Below, piece by piece: positions 1-7,050 of a DNA stretch of 13,321 nucleotides. The notes under the pieces are model-generated. The model made no database searches, was not told the origin of the DNA, and was given only the letters and a program-made list of their open reading frames with translations. The stretch covers positions 1 to 13,321 of the forward strand of contig JBJHDF010000048.1 of assembly GCA_050486405.1 (NCBI GenBank), in the 5' to 3' direction. The translations under genes and the position numbers were made by a program. Positions within the stretch are counted from its first letter, which is position 1. The number at the start of each line of letters is the position of its first letter. The stretch is from JBJHDF01 sp050486405. Lineage in GTDB: Bacteria > Pseudomonadota > Gammaproteobacteria > Pseudomonadales > Cellvibrionaceae.

Positions 1-3000
1 CGGCGGGTGCCTTGCGGGCGCACACAGATTTGCCGGTTGAGCCCCGAGCCGGTTTGCACCAGTTCCCAGTCCCGGCCGGGCACGCCGTTGGTCTGTATCA
101 GTACGTCCTGGTAGTCGATACTCCAGCCGTAGCCAAAATCCAGAGGTTCGAAGCGACGCAAACTGTCGTAGGTGCGGTTGACCACCAGAGGCAACCCTTC
201 GATTTCCAGATTGAAGTCCTCGAAAGTGAGGCGCAGAGGTGCTGTTTTCTGGTCGCCCGTGATGGCCAGGGTAATGGTGGCGCTGGCCTGTCGACCGGAC
301 AGGTCCAGCACTGACAGGGCAATATCGTAAAGGCCGTTGGCCAGGGTTTGCGGGTTGACGCGCCCGAGCACGCCCTCCGTCACCGGATTGGCACTGCGGG
401 TGAGCACTGTCCACTGGTTTTTGCCTGCCGGCGATATCCACAATACATACTCGCCAAAATGTGTATCGAAGGCGGTGCCGACTATATCCGTGGGTTCGGT
501 GATTTCTGCTATTTCGATGGTGCTGGAATCGCCAGGCGAGGTGATTTCCGCCACTGGATGGTCCAGATCCTCCGGATCCATCACGGCAAACCAGCTTTCC
601 ACTGTCACTTGCGCGTTTTGGCTGTCGCGGAGTGTTGCCAGCAGGTTGTAGCGGCCCGGGTTACCGGCGTTTACTTCCGCGCTCAGGGTATTGCTGTCCA
701 TGGTTCGGTTGGTATTGTTCACCCGGAAGGTGGACACGGTATAAGGCGGCACCCCGCCCTGGGGTAGCAGTCGGACAAGAGTGGTTGCGCCCGCCGGAAT
801 AAAGCGAGGCTCTGCGACAAGCTGGCCGCTCAAGGGTGCAATAACAGGTTGGGTCACCCGGATACTGAAACTCTGGTCGCGTTGCAGCCGTCCGTCACTG
901 ACTCTGACGGTGACTGCGGCGTTGTTTAATACTCTGTCCGGTGTCCAGTCGATACGGCCGGTATCGGACATGGTCATGCCGGTGGGCCTGGTGACCAGGC
1001 TGTAGGTAAGGAAATCCCCTTCGGCGTCCACCGCAGTGACCTGATAGTGGTAGGGAATACCTACTTCAGCGGTGGTAACGGGTACGCTGGTGATTACCGG
1101 CGCGGTGTTGGTGTCCGTGACGACCAACGTATAGGTTTGAACCACAGCGGCGCCCCGGTTGTCCGCAACGCTGATGGCCACGGAGTACTCACCGGTAACC
1201 GGATGCGTCCAACTGACCAGACCATTGGGGGCGATCAACATGCCGGTAGGGGCGCTGGTCAGGGTATAGGTCAGAGGATCGTTGTCGGGGTCCGAGGCCA
1301 CCACTTGGTAGCTGTAGGGAACACCCAGCGATGCCCTGAGCACCGGGTTGCTGGTGATCTGCGGTGGTCGGTTAACGGCTCTTTGGGCGTGTATCTCCCA
1401 GGATTGCACGGCACTGGCACCGCGATTGTCCGACACACGAATACTGACGGTGTGAAAACCGTTTTGCTCAGGTGTTGGCGTCCATTCGACACGCCTCGAA
1501 GCGGAGAGAGTCATGCCAGCCGGACCCTGTTCCAGCGAGTAGGTCAGTGGGTCGCCGTCCGGGTCGCTGGCGGAAACCTGGTAGCTGTACAAAGCGCCCA
1601 CCGTGGCTGTAGTGGCGGGCCGGGAGGTGATGCGCGGGGGGCGGTTGCCGACTATACCCACGCCGATGACGTATTGTTGCAGTGCTATGCCGCCACGACC
1701 GTCATCGACGACTATGGTGACCGGGTAGGTGCCCGTTGCATCGGTGGGCACCGGCCATTGCACCAGGCCCGTAGCCGAGATGATCATATCCTCGGGAGCA
1801 TCCCCAAGTGAGTAGCTCAGCGGGTCGCCGTCCGGGTCTAGCGCCTGAACCTGATAGTTGTACAGGGCACCGCTGGTGGCCGCTGTCGGGGGGTTGGAGG
1901 AAAAAATTGGAACGCGGTTGGCGGCTTCGGGAAGTACTTCCAGCATCCAGCTCTGGATGGCGATTGCACCATCGGTATCCGCCACCGTAATCTGGAACGG
2001 GTGAATGCCGATGTCTTCAGCGGTGGGGTTCCAGCGCAGCAGATTGGCCTGCAAGTGCGCTTCAGCCGGGCCTTCCACGGAATAACTGAGCCTGTCATTA
2101 TCCAGGTCGGTCACCAGGATGGGGTAGAGGTAATCCTGATTGGCTCTGGTCTGGGTGGCGGGTGTACTGGTAATGCGCGGAGCGTTGTTAAGGGCGCCGG
2201 ATACCTGGAGCATGTAGCGCTGCGTTGCGACACCGCCGCGTTGATCGTCCACCTGTATTTCGACGGCAAAGGCTCCGGACCAGCCCGGTGGTAATGTCCA
2301 GCGTATATTGCCGGTGGTACGGCCGATTTCCATCCCCGACGGTGCTTCAATCAGTTGCCAAACCAGATTGTCGTTGTCTGGGTCATTGGCGCGTGCGTTG
2401 TACACGTACTGAGTGGTGGGGTGGGCAACGTAGGTCACAGGTGTTGTGGTAAACACCGGCGGCCGGTTGGCGATATTGTTGACACGGAGGTTGAAGGATC
2501 GGGTGGTTTCATTACCTTGTGAATCGACGGCTCTGATGCCCACGCTGAATAGCCCGGCGCTGTCCGGATTCCATAGAACTTCTCCGGTGGCACTGTCAAT
2601 GGTCATGCCTTCCGGATGCTGGGTCAGTGAGTAGACAATGTCGTGGTTGTTGTAACTTGAGGCGCTGGCATCGAAACGATAGGTTTCCCCAAGAGTGGCG
2701 GACAGCACAGGCGGGTTGGAAAACTCCGGCGAGGTGTCAACGCGCAGAATCAATTGTTGCCGGGTACGACCGCCACGGACATCGGCCACATGCACAACGA
2801 CGGGATAAAGCCCCGGCTGTGGTTGAGGCCAGGTAATGAGACCGTCCCGGGACATCCTCATCCCCGCGGCCTGGCTGGCCAAACTGAAAATAAGGTCATC
2901 ACCGTCCGGGTCCGTGGCGTCTACCTGGTGAGTGAATGTACTGCCGGCGAGAATGGTGTCGGGCATAGTGTTGTTGATGACCGGTGGCAGGTTGTCGTCG

Positions 3001-5138
3001 CTGACCCGGATGGCGAACGCCTGGTTGGCCACATTGCCCTCGGAGTTTTCGGTAAACAGGTTAACGCGGTACACGCCGGTATTCAGGGGCTGCCAACGGA
3101 TGCTGCCCGAGTCGGAATCCACGGTCATGTCTTGCGGACCGTAGACCAGGCGGAAAAACGAAGACGGGGCATCGCCACGATAGGCTTCGGGGTGATACTC
3201 GAAGAGGCTGTGCAGGTCTGCATGGACAGGCGGTGTGCTGTCGAACTGGGGTGGCCGGCGCAGTGGAGAGCCGGGTGCCCAGCGTTGGGGTGCCATGCCA
3301 GCGATTTCGCCGGACGAGCAGATTTCGTGGCCTTCGGCGTCCAGGGCATGAACCCGGTAGTAGTAGATGGTTTCGGTTTCTACCTCGGTATCGCGCCAGG
3401 TACTGTAACGTGACTCGGTGGTCGCCCGCTGCACATACGGCCCCTCGAGGGCGTCGGCGCGATAGATGGCGTAGGCGGCTGCGCCGGTGTCTTCCCATAC
3501 CAGTTGCACCTGGCCGGGCTTGCCTCGGGCGCGCAGTTCGTGGAGGCAGGCATCTTGTGGTGGTATACGCTGGGAGCCGAAGGCGTCCACATAGACGTAG
3601 CCGCCGTGCCCTCCCAGCGAGCAGTCCGCGGCCAGTACGCGAATTTCCAGTTCATGCCCCAGGCTGCTGTCGGGTATCTCCATCTCCACGTCGATAAACG
3701 GTGTGGCCTGCCAGGTGCCGCTACTGATGACAGTGGTGTAGAACAGACGACCAGGCTGGTTGGAATAGGCGAAGTCGTCGTACAGAATGCTGTCGGTGGT
3801 CACATTGCGCAGTTGCACATGGAAGTACGGTTGGTGCTGCGGGCTGTGCGACGGGTCATTCAGCACGGCCGCGTAGGAAAATCTGGCGTAGAGACGGCCA
3901 TCGGCGGGGTCGCGATCAGCCTCGGTGATGATACCCACCTGGCTGATGATGTGAAGATTTGCTCCCCCCTGCTCGTTGTTGATTTTTGCGGAGAAATTGC
4001 CCTGACGAGGAAGCTCCAAATGCGGTGCGCGAGGATCGAACATATGCCCGACGATGGTGTTTTGTCGGCTGCGGAGCACCCCAAGCCTAATATCATGCGT
4101 CGTAAAGGGAGGCTGACCAGTCAGCCCGGGATTAGCAAAGTAATGGACATCCCAATGAGCAAAGTCTTCTGATTCGAAGTCACCGTTTTCGACCAATGCG
4201 TGGGCATTCTGTGGAAGCAGGCCGGCGGATAGGAGGCACAATACCGCAATGCTGCCAGCCAGGGCTTTTTGCCGGCCCAGACAACGAAGTGCGGTAAATA
4301 TAAACATCAGCGACAGAAGCATCCATCCGAGGAAGTTACCAGCGGGAATGGCATGTATATTATGCCCGTGATGACTCCCCAAACCGTCGCCCGGGTGATC
4401 GCTCACCGGGTCGTTGTTTTCGGGGTTGTTCTCTTCGGGATTGCCCTCCTCGGGATCGTCGTTGATTGGGTCATCGTCGTGGGGGTTTGAGTCTTGCAAG
4501 TCTACGGTCTGCGCCCAAAACCGAAAATAGATGCTTTGCTCTGTAGCGCTATCAATCTGCATCAGGCCTCCGCGATTCACGGCCGTCACGCTGGCAGTAA
4601 CCATTAACTGTTGATCGGGAAGTAGAGTGTCTACAGGCAGGGACAGGGCCAGTGCAACATCATCATCCTGGGTAAGCGCCTGGTTCAGCAGTTCGCCGGT
4701 GGCTGCCCTTGGCAGCAGGTCTCCTCTCCAGTATCCCGGCTCAGAGACTTCCCAGCGATCCGGCACAATGTGGCCTTCGGGCGCGAATAGGGAGATCAGT
4801 TGTGCGTTCTCGTTGAAAAACGTATGGCTATCCGCACCTATGTCTGCATCCAGATAAGCGGTAACGCGAAACGGACCCGAAGCAGTATCGCCGTTGCCTG
4901 TAATGGTCCATTGCCATGTGGTGGAGTCTGCATCGGAGATTGTTCCAGAAAAAACTGTCGTAATTGTAGGGGCGGGCGGGATAATCGCAGTTGCTGTTGG
5001 TAATTGGCGGTCTTCAGAGATCTGGCCTTCGCTATGTGTAAATAGGCTAAGACGGTGAATTTCCACTGCATAAGCGACGTTAGTCGCCAGCACAATTAGG
5101 CCGAGGATAGATAGCAGAGATCGTATTATTGTATTCAA
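1..5138 (-). CDS. Giant exported modular protein: Ig/cadherin-like repeats followed by RHS/YD-repeat entry (C-terminus outside window)
   Basis: I translated the minus strand from 5138 to position 1 and found no stop in 1712 codons; the gene continues past the left edge. The chosen start is TTG at 5138-5136, preceded at 7 nt by GGGAGA; an in-frame TAG lies a short way upstream, and no other plausible start lies between. Order of parts: signal peptide 1-24 (AYA/V cleavage); beta-rich domain about 25-215; Asp/Asn/Glu/Pro-rich linker 216-250 and a His-rich stretch; hydrophobic segments 266-284 and 292-308 ending in a signal-peptidase-like AHA at 312-314; a jelly-roll-like module opening VENGDFE (about 315-525); fibronectin type III 532-612; nine He_PIG-type repeats 629-1430; two beta domains 1431-1632; then an RHS entry with NRTYDSLRRFEPLDFGYGWS from 1654. 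RHS proteins of this type are usually cell-surface or secreted, and many end in a variable toxin tip, but the tip is not visible here. The early codons are richer in A/T-ending codons than the genes to the right. Confidence 0.9.
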   Translation of the reverse strand, partial: MNTIIRSLLSILGLIVLATNVAYAVEIHRLSLFTHSEGQISEDRQLPTATAIIPPAPTITTVFSGTISDADSTTWQWTITGNGDTASGPFRVTAYLDADIGADSHTFFNENAQLISLFAPEGHIVPDRWEVSEPGYWRGDLLPRAATGELLNQALTQDDDVALALSLPVDTLLPDQQLMVTASVTAVNRGGLMQIDSATEQSIYFRFWAQTVDLQDSNPHDDDPINDDPEEGNPEENNPENNDPVSDHPGDGLGSHHGHNIHAIPAGNFLGWMLLSLMFIFTALRCLGRQKALAGSIAVLCLLSAGLLPQNAHALVENGDFESEDFAHWDVHYFANPGLTGQPPFTTHDIRLGVLRSRQNTIVGHMFDPRAPHLELPRQGNFSAKINNEQGGANLHIISQVGIITEADRDPADGRLYARFSYAAVLNDPSHSPQHQPYFHVQLRNVTTDSILYDDFAYSNQPGRLFYTTVISSGTWQATPFIDVEMEIPDSSLGHELEIRVLAADCSLGGHGGYVYVDAFGSQRIPPQDACLHELRARGKPGQVQLVWEDTGAAAYAIYRADALEGPYVQRATTESRYSTWRDTEVETETIYYYRVHALDAEGHEICSSGEIAGMAPQRWAPGSPLRRPPQFDSTPPVHADLHSLFEYHPEAYRGDAPSSFFRLVYGPQDMTVDSDSGSIRWQPLNTGVYRVNLFTENSEGNVANQAFAIRVSDDNLPPVINNTMPDTILAGSTFTHQVDATDPDGDDLIFSLASQAAGMRMSRDGLITWPQPQPGLYPVVVHVADVRGGRTRQQLILRVDTSPEFSNPPVLSATLGETYRFDASASSYNNHDIVYSLTQHPEGMTIDSATGEVLWNPDSAGLFSVGIRAVDSQGNETTRSFNLRVNNIANRPPVFTTTPVTYVAHPTTQYVYNARANDPDNDNLVWQLIEAPSGMEIGRTTGNIRWTLPPGWSGAFAVEIQVDDQRGGVATQRYMLQVSGALNNAPRITSTPATQTRANQDYLYPILVTDLDNDRLSYSVEGPAEAHLQANLLRWNPTAEDIGIHPFQITVADTDGAIAIQSWMLEVLPEAANRVPIFSSNPPTAATSGALYNYQVQALDPDGDPLSYSLGDAPEDMIISATGLVQWPVPTDATGTYPVTIVVDDGRGGIALQQYVIGVGIVGNRPPRITSRPATTATVGALYSYQVSASDPDGDPLTYSLEQGPAGMTLSASRRVEWTPTPEQNGFHTVSIRVSDNRGASAVQSWEIHAQRAVNRPPQITSNPVLRASLGVPYSYQVVASDPDNDPLTYTLTSAPTGMLIAPNGLVSWTHPVTGEYSVAISVADNRGAAVVQTYTLVVTDTNTAPVITSVPVTTAEVGIPYHYQVTAVDAEGDFLTYSLVTRPTGMTMSDTGRIDWTPDRVLNNAAVTVRVSDGRLQRDQSFSIRVTQPVIAPLSGQLVAEPRFIPAGATTLVRLLPQGGVPPYTVSTFRVNNTNRTMDSNTLSAEVNAGNPGRYNLLATLRDSQNAQVTVESWFAVMDPEDLDHPVAEITSPGDSSTIEIAEITEPTDIVGTAFDTHFGEYVLWISPAGKNQWTVLTRSANPVTEGVLGRVNPQTLANGLYDIALSVLDLSGRQASATITLAITGDQKTAPLRLTFEDFNLEIEGLPLVVNRTYDSLRRFEPLDFGYGWSIDYQDVLIQTNGVPGRDWELVQTGSGLNRQICVRPQGTR
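852..3254 (-). repeat. Nine tandem cadherin/Ig-like (He_PIG type) protein repeats
   Basis: Residues 629-1430 of the giant protein form nine units of about 88-92 residues. A typical unit opens with PPxIxSxP, then a Y-x-Y-x-V strand, a DPDGDPL or DPDNDPL calcium-loop-like motif, a TGxxxW turn and a closing DxRGG...Y-x-L-x-V strand. Units 6 to 9 (from the N-terminus) are the most alike; units 1 to 3 are diverged. At DNA level one 17-bp stretch is identical at 1549-1565 and 1822-1838, exactly 273 bp (91 codons) apart, which is the unit length. Such Asp-rich loops in this fold often bind calcium and stiffen a stalk, which would place the RHS part away from the cell. That role is inferred from the family. 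Confidence 0.85.
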
Positions 5139-5210
5139 GGGACTATCTCCCGGTGCGATGGTGTCTTCACATGGGAGCTAGTACTGGGGTTTCCCTGATT
5201 TTAGTCCCTT
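5137..5210. repeat. 9-bp perfect inverted repeat overlapping the giant gene's start
   Basis: AAGGGACTA at 5137-5145 is the exact reverse complement of TAGTCCCTT at 5202-5210, with 56 bp between. Read on the minus strand, the downstream arm lies directly after the GGGAGA ribosome binding site and includes the first two bases of the TTG start codon. If the transcript includes both arms they could pair and hide the start; if transcription begins inside the loop, the element would act as DNA only, for example as a pair of operator half-sites. The spacing between arm centres is 65 bp, about six helical turns. Confidence 0.5.
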
Positions 5211-5237
5211 AAACCATTGTCTTTCGGTGCTTGCCAA
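5208..5237 (-). promoter_or_regulatory. Weak candidate promoter for the giant gene
   Basis: On the minus strand TTGGCA (5237-5232) is followed after 18 nt by TTTAAG (5213-5208). A second possible -10, TAAAAT, lies at 5203-5198 but has no good -35. Both are only partial matches to the sigma-70 consensus. They would start transcription near 5201 or 5191, giving a leader of about 50-65 nt that lacks all or most of the upstream arm of the inverted repeat. Confidence 0.25.
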
Positions 5238-5474
5238 TGCCCATATTCACGCTTCTTGCAGCAAAAAGCGGACTCTCGGGCTCCAGGATGTCTGGGGCGC
5301 CGGTATTTTGACGAACCGAACTCTATAGAAAATAACCCGGAAATGCAAGAGGTGGGTGCCTCTGCCTCCAGCCCTCTGTCTCCGACCAGCCCCCGCTCCC
5401 TGTTCACCAGACACGCCGACTCTTCAGCCCCGGTTCAGGTTGCCCGGCGTAATCTGCAGTCGTAGTCAACCACT

Positions 5475-5479
5475 GGAGG
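5475..5479 (+). promoter_or_regulatory. Ribosome binding site deciding the start of the glycine-zipper gene
   Basis: GGAGG sits 8 nt before the ATG at 5488. It fixes this start over the longer in-frame reading from 5356, which would place a proline-rich leader before a clear signal peptide. Confidence 0.8.
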
Positions 5480-5487
5480 TTAGTGCC

Positions 5488-6012
5488 ATGAAAAAACTCA
5501 CTCTGATCAGTGTACTGGGTGGCCTTGGGCTGATGCTGGCTCACGGCAGTGTTTCCGCCCGCAGCTATGGTGATTACGCTCAGGTGATCAGCGCCCAACC
5601 GGTATACCGGCAGGTGGCTGTACAGAGGCCCTACCAGGCCTGTCATATGGAAACCGTGGCCTATCGGCCCCAACGCTCCCACACCGGCACCATCGCCGGT
5701 GGCGTGATCGGCGCCGCCGTGGGCAGCGAAATCGGCCGCTCCCGGGGCAACAGCGATCTGGGCGCCGTGGCCGGCGGCCTGCTGGGCGCCTCCATCGGCC
5801 GCGACATCAGCCGCAACCGCCAGGGCGCCCGGTCGGTGGTCTATCAGGACCGGCAGGTGTGCCAGACCCGCTATCGCACCGAGCACCAGCGGGAGTTGCT
5901 GGGGTATGATGTGATCTATCGCTACAACGGTCAGCGCTACCAGACCCGTATGCCGCACCATCCCGGTGACCGGATTCGGGTCAACGTCAATGTGCAGCCC
6001 GTTTACCGTTAA
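5488..6012 (+). CDS. Glycine zipper 2TM-domain envelope protein (17-kDa antigen-like)
   Basis: This 174-residue protein has a signal peptide at 1-24 (VSA/R cleavage). It has no lipobox cysteine at the cleavage site, so it is probably not a lipoprotein. A glycine zipper lies at about 66-106: G68, G72, G75, G79 and G83 repeat every 3-4 residues, then a second run at G92, G96, G100 and G104, forming two short hairpin helices able to insert in a membrane. The flanks are Tyr/Arg-rich, with two cysteines (C52 and C125) that could form a disulfide. The C-terminal segment around 138-172 (YDVIYRYNG, then a PGDRIRV strand) is typical of this family. Family members sit in or under the outer membrane, but their exact role is largely unknown. 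It is the first gene of an apparent operon; the next start is 22 nt downstream. Confidence 0.85.
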   Translation: MKKLTLISVLGGLGLMLAHGSVSARSYGDYAQVISAQPVYRQVAVQRPYQACHMETVAYRPQRSHTGTIAGGVIGAAVGSEIGRSRGNSDLGAVAGGLLGASIGRDISRNRQGARSVVYQDRQVCQTRYRTEHQRELLGYDVIYRYNGQRYQTRMPHHPGDRIRVNVNVQPVYR

Positions 6013-6034
6013 CACCCGTAAGGTCACTGCCGCC

Positions 6035-6349
6035 ATGACACGTCGCCATTTTGCAATCGCGCTGTTCACCGCCCTGGCCATGGCCGGGGCGGTGACGGCC
6101 GTTCCCGCAATGGCCCAGACCGGAGGCCAGTTCCAGGCGCGGGCGGAAAGCCGGCCGGAACAGCGGCCGCGCATCTCCGCCGGGCAGGCGGCGGCCATTG
6201 TCCAGCGCCGTTTCGGGGGCCAAGTGGTGGACGTGGATACCGTGCAGTCCGGCGGCCGCGTCATCTACCGGGTGCGTATTCTCCAGGACGACGGCCGGGT
6301 ACGCACGGTGCGGGTCAATGGCGAAACCGGCGAAATCATGGGCAGATAG
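6035..6349 (+). CDS. Periplasmic PepSY domain protein
   Basis: This small exported protein has 104 residues. Its signal peptide is 1-27 (R3, R4, a hydrophobic core, AMA/Q cleavage). A short Gln/Arg/Pro-rich linker follows, then one PepSY domain at about 46-103: an SAGQAAAIVQRRF helix, a VVDVDTV strand, a YRVRIL strand and a VRVNGETGEIM hairpin. PepSY domains are small beta-alpha modules known as inhibitors or ligand-sensing modules of the envelope. I chose the ATG at 6035 because it opens the signal peptide and has TAAGG 11 nt upstream; an in-frame reading from 5966 would overlap the preceding gene. The stop is 11 nt before the response regulator. Small PepSY proteins often sit beside PhoP/PhoQ-like pairs, so it may be an accessory or target of this system; that link is inference. 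Confidence 0.85.
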   Translation: MTRRHFAIALFTALAMAGAVTAVPAMAQTGGQFQARAESRPEQRPRISAGQAAAIVQRRFGGQVVDVDTVQSGGRVIYRVRILQDDGRVRTVRVNGETGEIMGR

Positions 6350-6360
6350 GCAGGTTCCCT

Positions 6361-7050
6361 ATGCGGATGCTCGTACTGGAAGATGACCCGGCCCTGCGCC
6401 AGCAGATCTGCCGGTTGCTGGCCGCCGACAAGCACGCCTGCGACAGCGCCGAGGACGGCCGTGAGGGCCTGTTTCTGGGCGAAGAATACAATTACGACCT
6501 GGCCGTGGTCGATCTGGGCCTGCCCTTGCTGGATGGCGTGGAAGTCATCCGTCAGTTGCGCGCCAAGGGGCGCAACTTTCCCATCCTGATTCTCACCGCG
6601 CGCAGCAACTGGCAGGACAAGGTATTGGGCCTGGAAGCCGGCGCCGATGATTACCTGACCAAACCCTTCCATCCAGAGGAGCTGCGCGCCCGCGTCAACG
6701 CCCTGCTGCGTCGGGCCAGCGGCCAGGCGTCGCCGGTGGTGCGCTACGGCCCCCTGTCCCTGGACACCAGCGCCCGGCGGGTGCAGCTGAATGGGCAGGA
6801 TGTGGAGCTGACCAGCTACGAGTACAACACCCTGGCCTATTTGGCCCTGCACGCCGGCAAAAACATCTCCAAGACCGAACTCACCGAGCACCTCTACGAC
6901 CAGGACTACGACCGCGACAGCAATGTCATCGAGGTATTTATCGGCCGCCTGCGCAAGAAGCTGGACCCGGAGGGCACCCTGAATCTGATCAGCACCCAGC
7001 GCGGTCTGGGCTACCGCTTCAACCTGACCCCGGATCAGGGCGAACCGTGA
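6361..7050 (+). CDS. OmpR/PhoP-class response regulator
   Basis: This 229-residue two-component transcription factor has a receiver domain at 1-115 and a winged-helix DNA-binding domain at about 125-222. The receiver carries the acidic pair D8-D9, phosphoacceptor D51 (VVDLGLP), T79 and K101 (LTKPF), so all catalytic positions are intact. The effector domain shows the usual ELTSYEYNTLAYLA helix, the recognition helix region SNVIEVFIGRLRKKL and the RGLGYRF wing. Overall the protein resembles PhoP/QseB more than OmpR. An AGGCAGG-like site precedes the ATG at 6361; the ATG at 6367 is a possible alternative. The stop codon overlaps the GTG start of the kinase gene, so the two are very probably translationally coupled and form a cognate pair. 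It likely controls envelope genes, perhaps its own operon, but no clear direct-repeat PhoP box was found upstream. Confidence 0.92.
   Translation: MRMLVLEDDPALRQQICRLLAADKHACDSAEDGREGLFLGEEYNYDLAVVDLGLPLLDGVEVIRQLRAKGRNFPILILTARSNWQDKVLGLEAGADDYLTKPFHPEELRARVNALLRRASGQASPVVRYGPLSLDTSARRVQLNGQDVELTSYEYNTLAYLALHAGKNISKTELTEHLYDQDYDRDSNVIEVFIGRLRKKLDPEGTLNLISTQRGLGYRFNLTPDQGEP

Larger units (their letters stand above)
5139..5487. other. Divergent intergenic region between the giant gene and the envelope-sensing operon
   Basis: About 350 bp separate the two divergent start codons. The left part holds the inverted repeat, the candidate minus-strand promoter and a near-palindrome GGGGTTTCCC at 5186-5195. 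On the plus strand TTGACG at 5308-5313 is a good -35, but the nearest AT-rich -10 candidates are only 10-14 nt away, so no convincing promoter for the right-hand operon was found. A small hairpin (AGAGG/CCTCT, 5348-5363) is present. Open frames in this stretch lack ribosome binding sites and recognisable products. The promoter that drives the right-hand operon must lie here or be of a class I do not recognise. Confidence 0.5.

Noticed and set aside
1047..1811. 254-codon plus-strand frame inside the giant gene
   Set aside because: Antisense to the Ig-like repeats; no ribosome binding site or domain, and its apparent repetitiveness only mirrors the repeats.
5150..5290. Possible cyclic-di-GMP riboswitch upstream of the giant gene
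   Set aside because: Some AAACC/GGG stretches are suggestive, but the conserved paired helices and receptor motifs could not be laid out on either strand.
5237..5311. Small plus-strand frame MPIFTLLAAKSG... in the intergenic region
   Set aside because: Only 24 codons, without a ribosome binding site or known homologue; more likely regulatory DNA.
5308..5335. Sigma-70 promoter for the glycine-zipper operon with -35 TTGACG
   Set aside because: The candidate -10 elements (TATAGA, GAAAAT) lie only 10 and 14 nt downstream, too close for a normal promoter.
5404..6264. 286-codon minus-strand frame opposite the glycine-zipper and PepSY genes
   Set aside because: The plus-strand genes have signal peptides, ribosome binding sites and known domains; this is their shadow.
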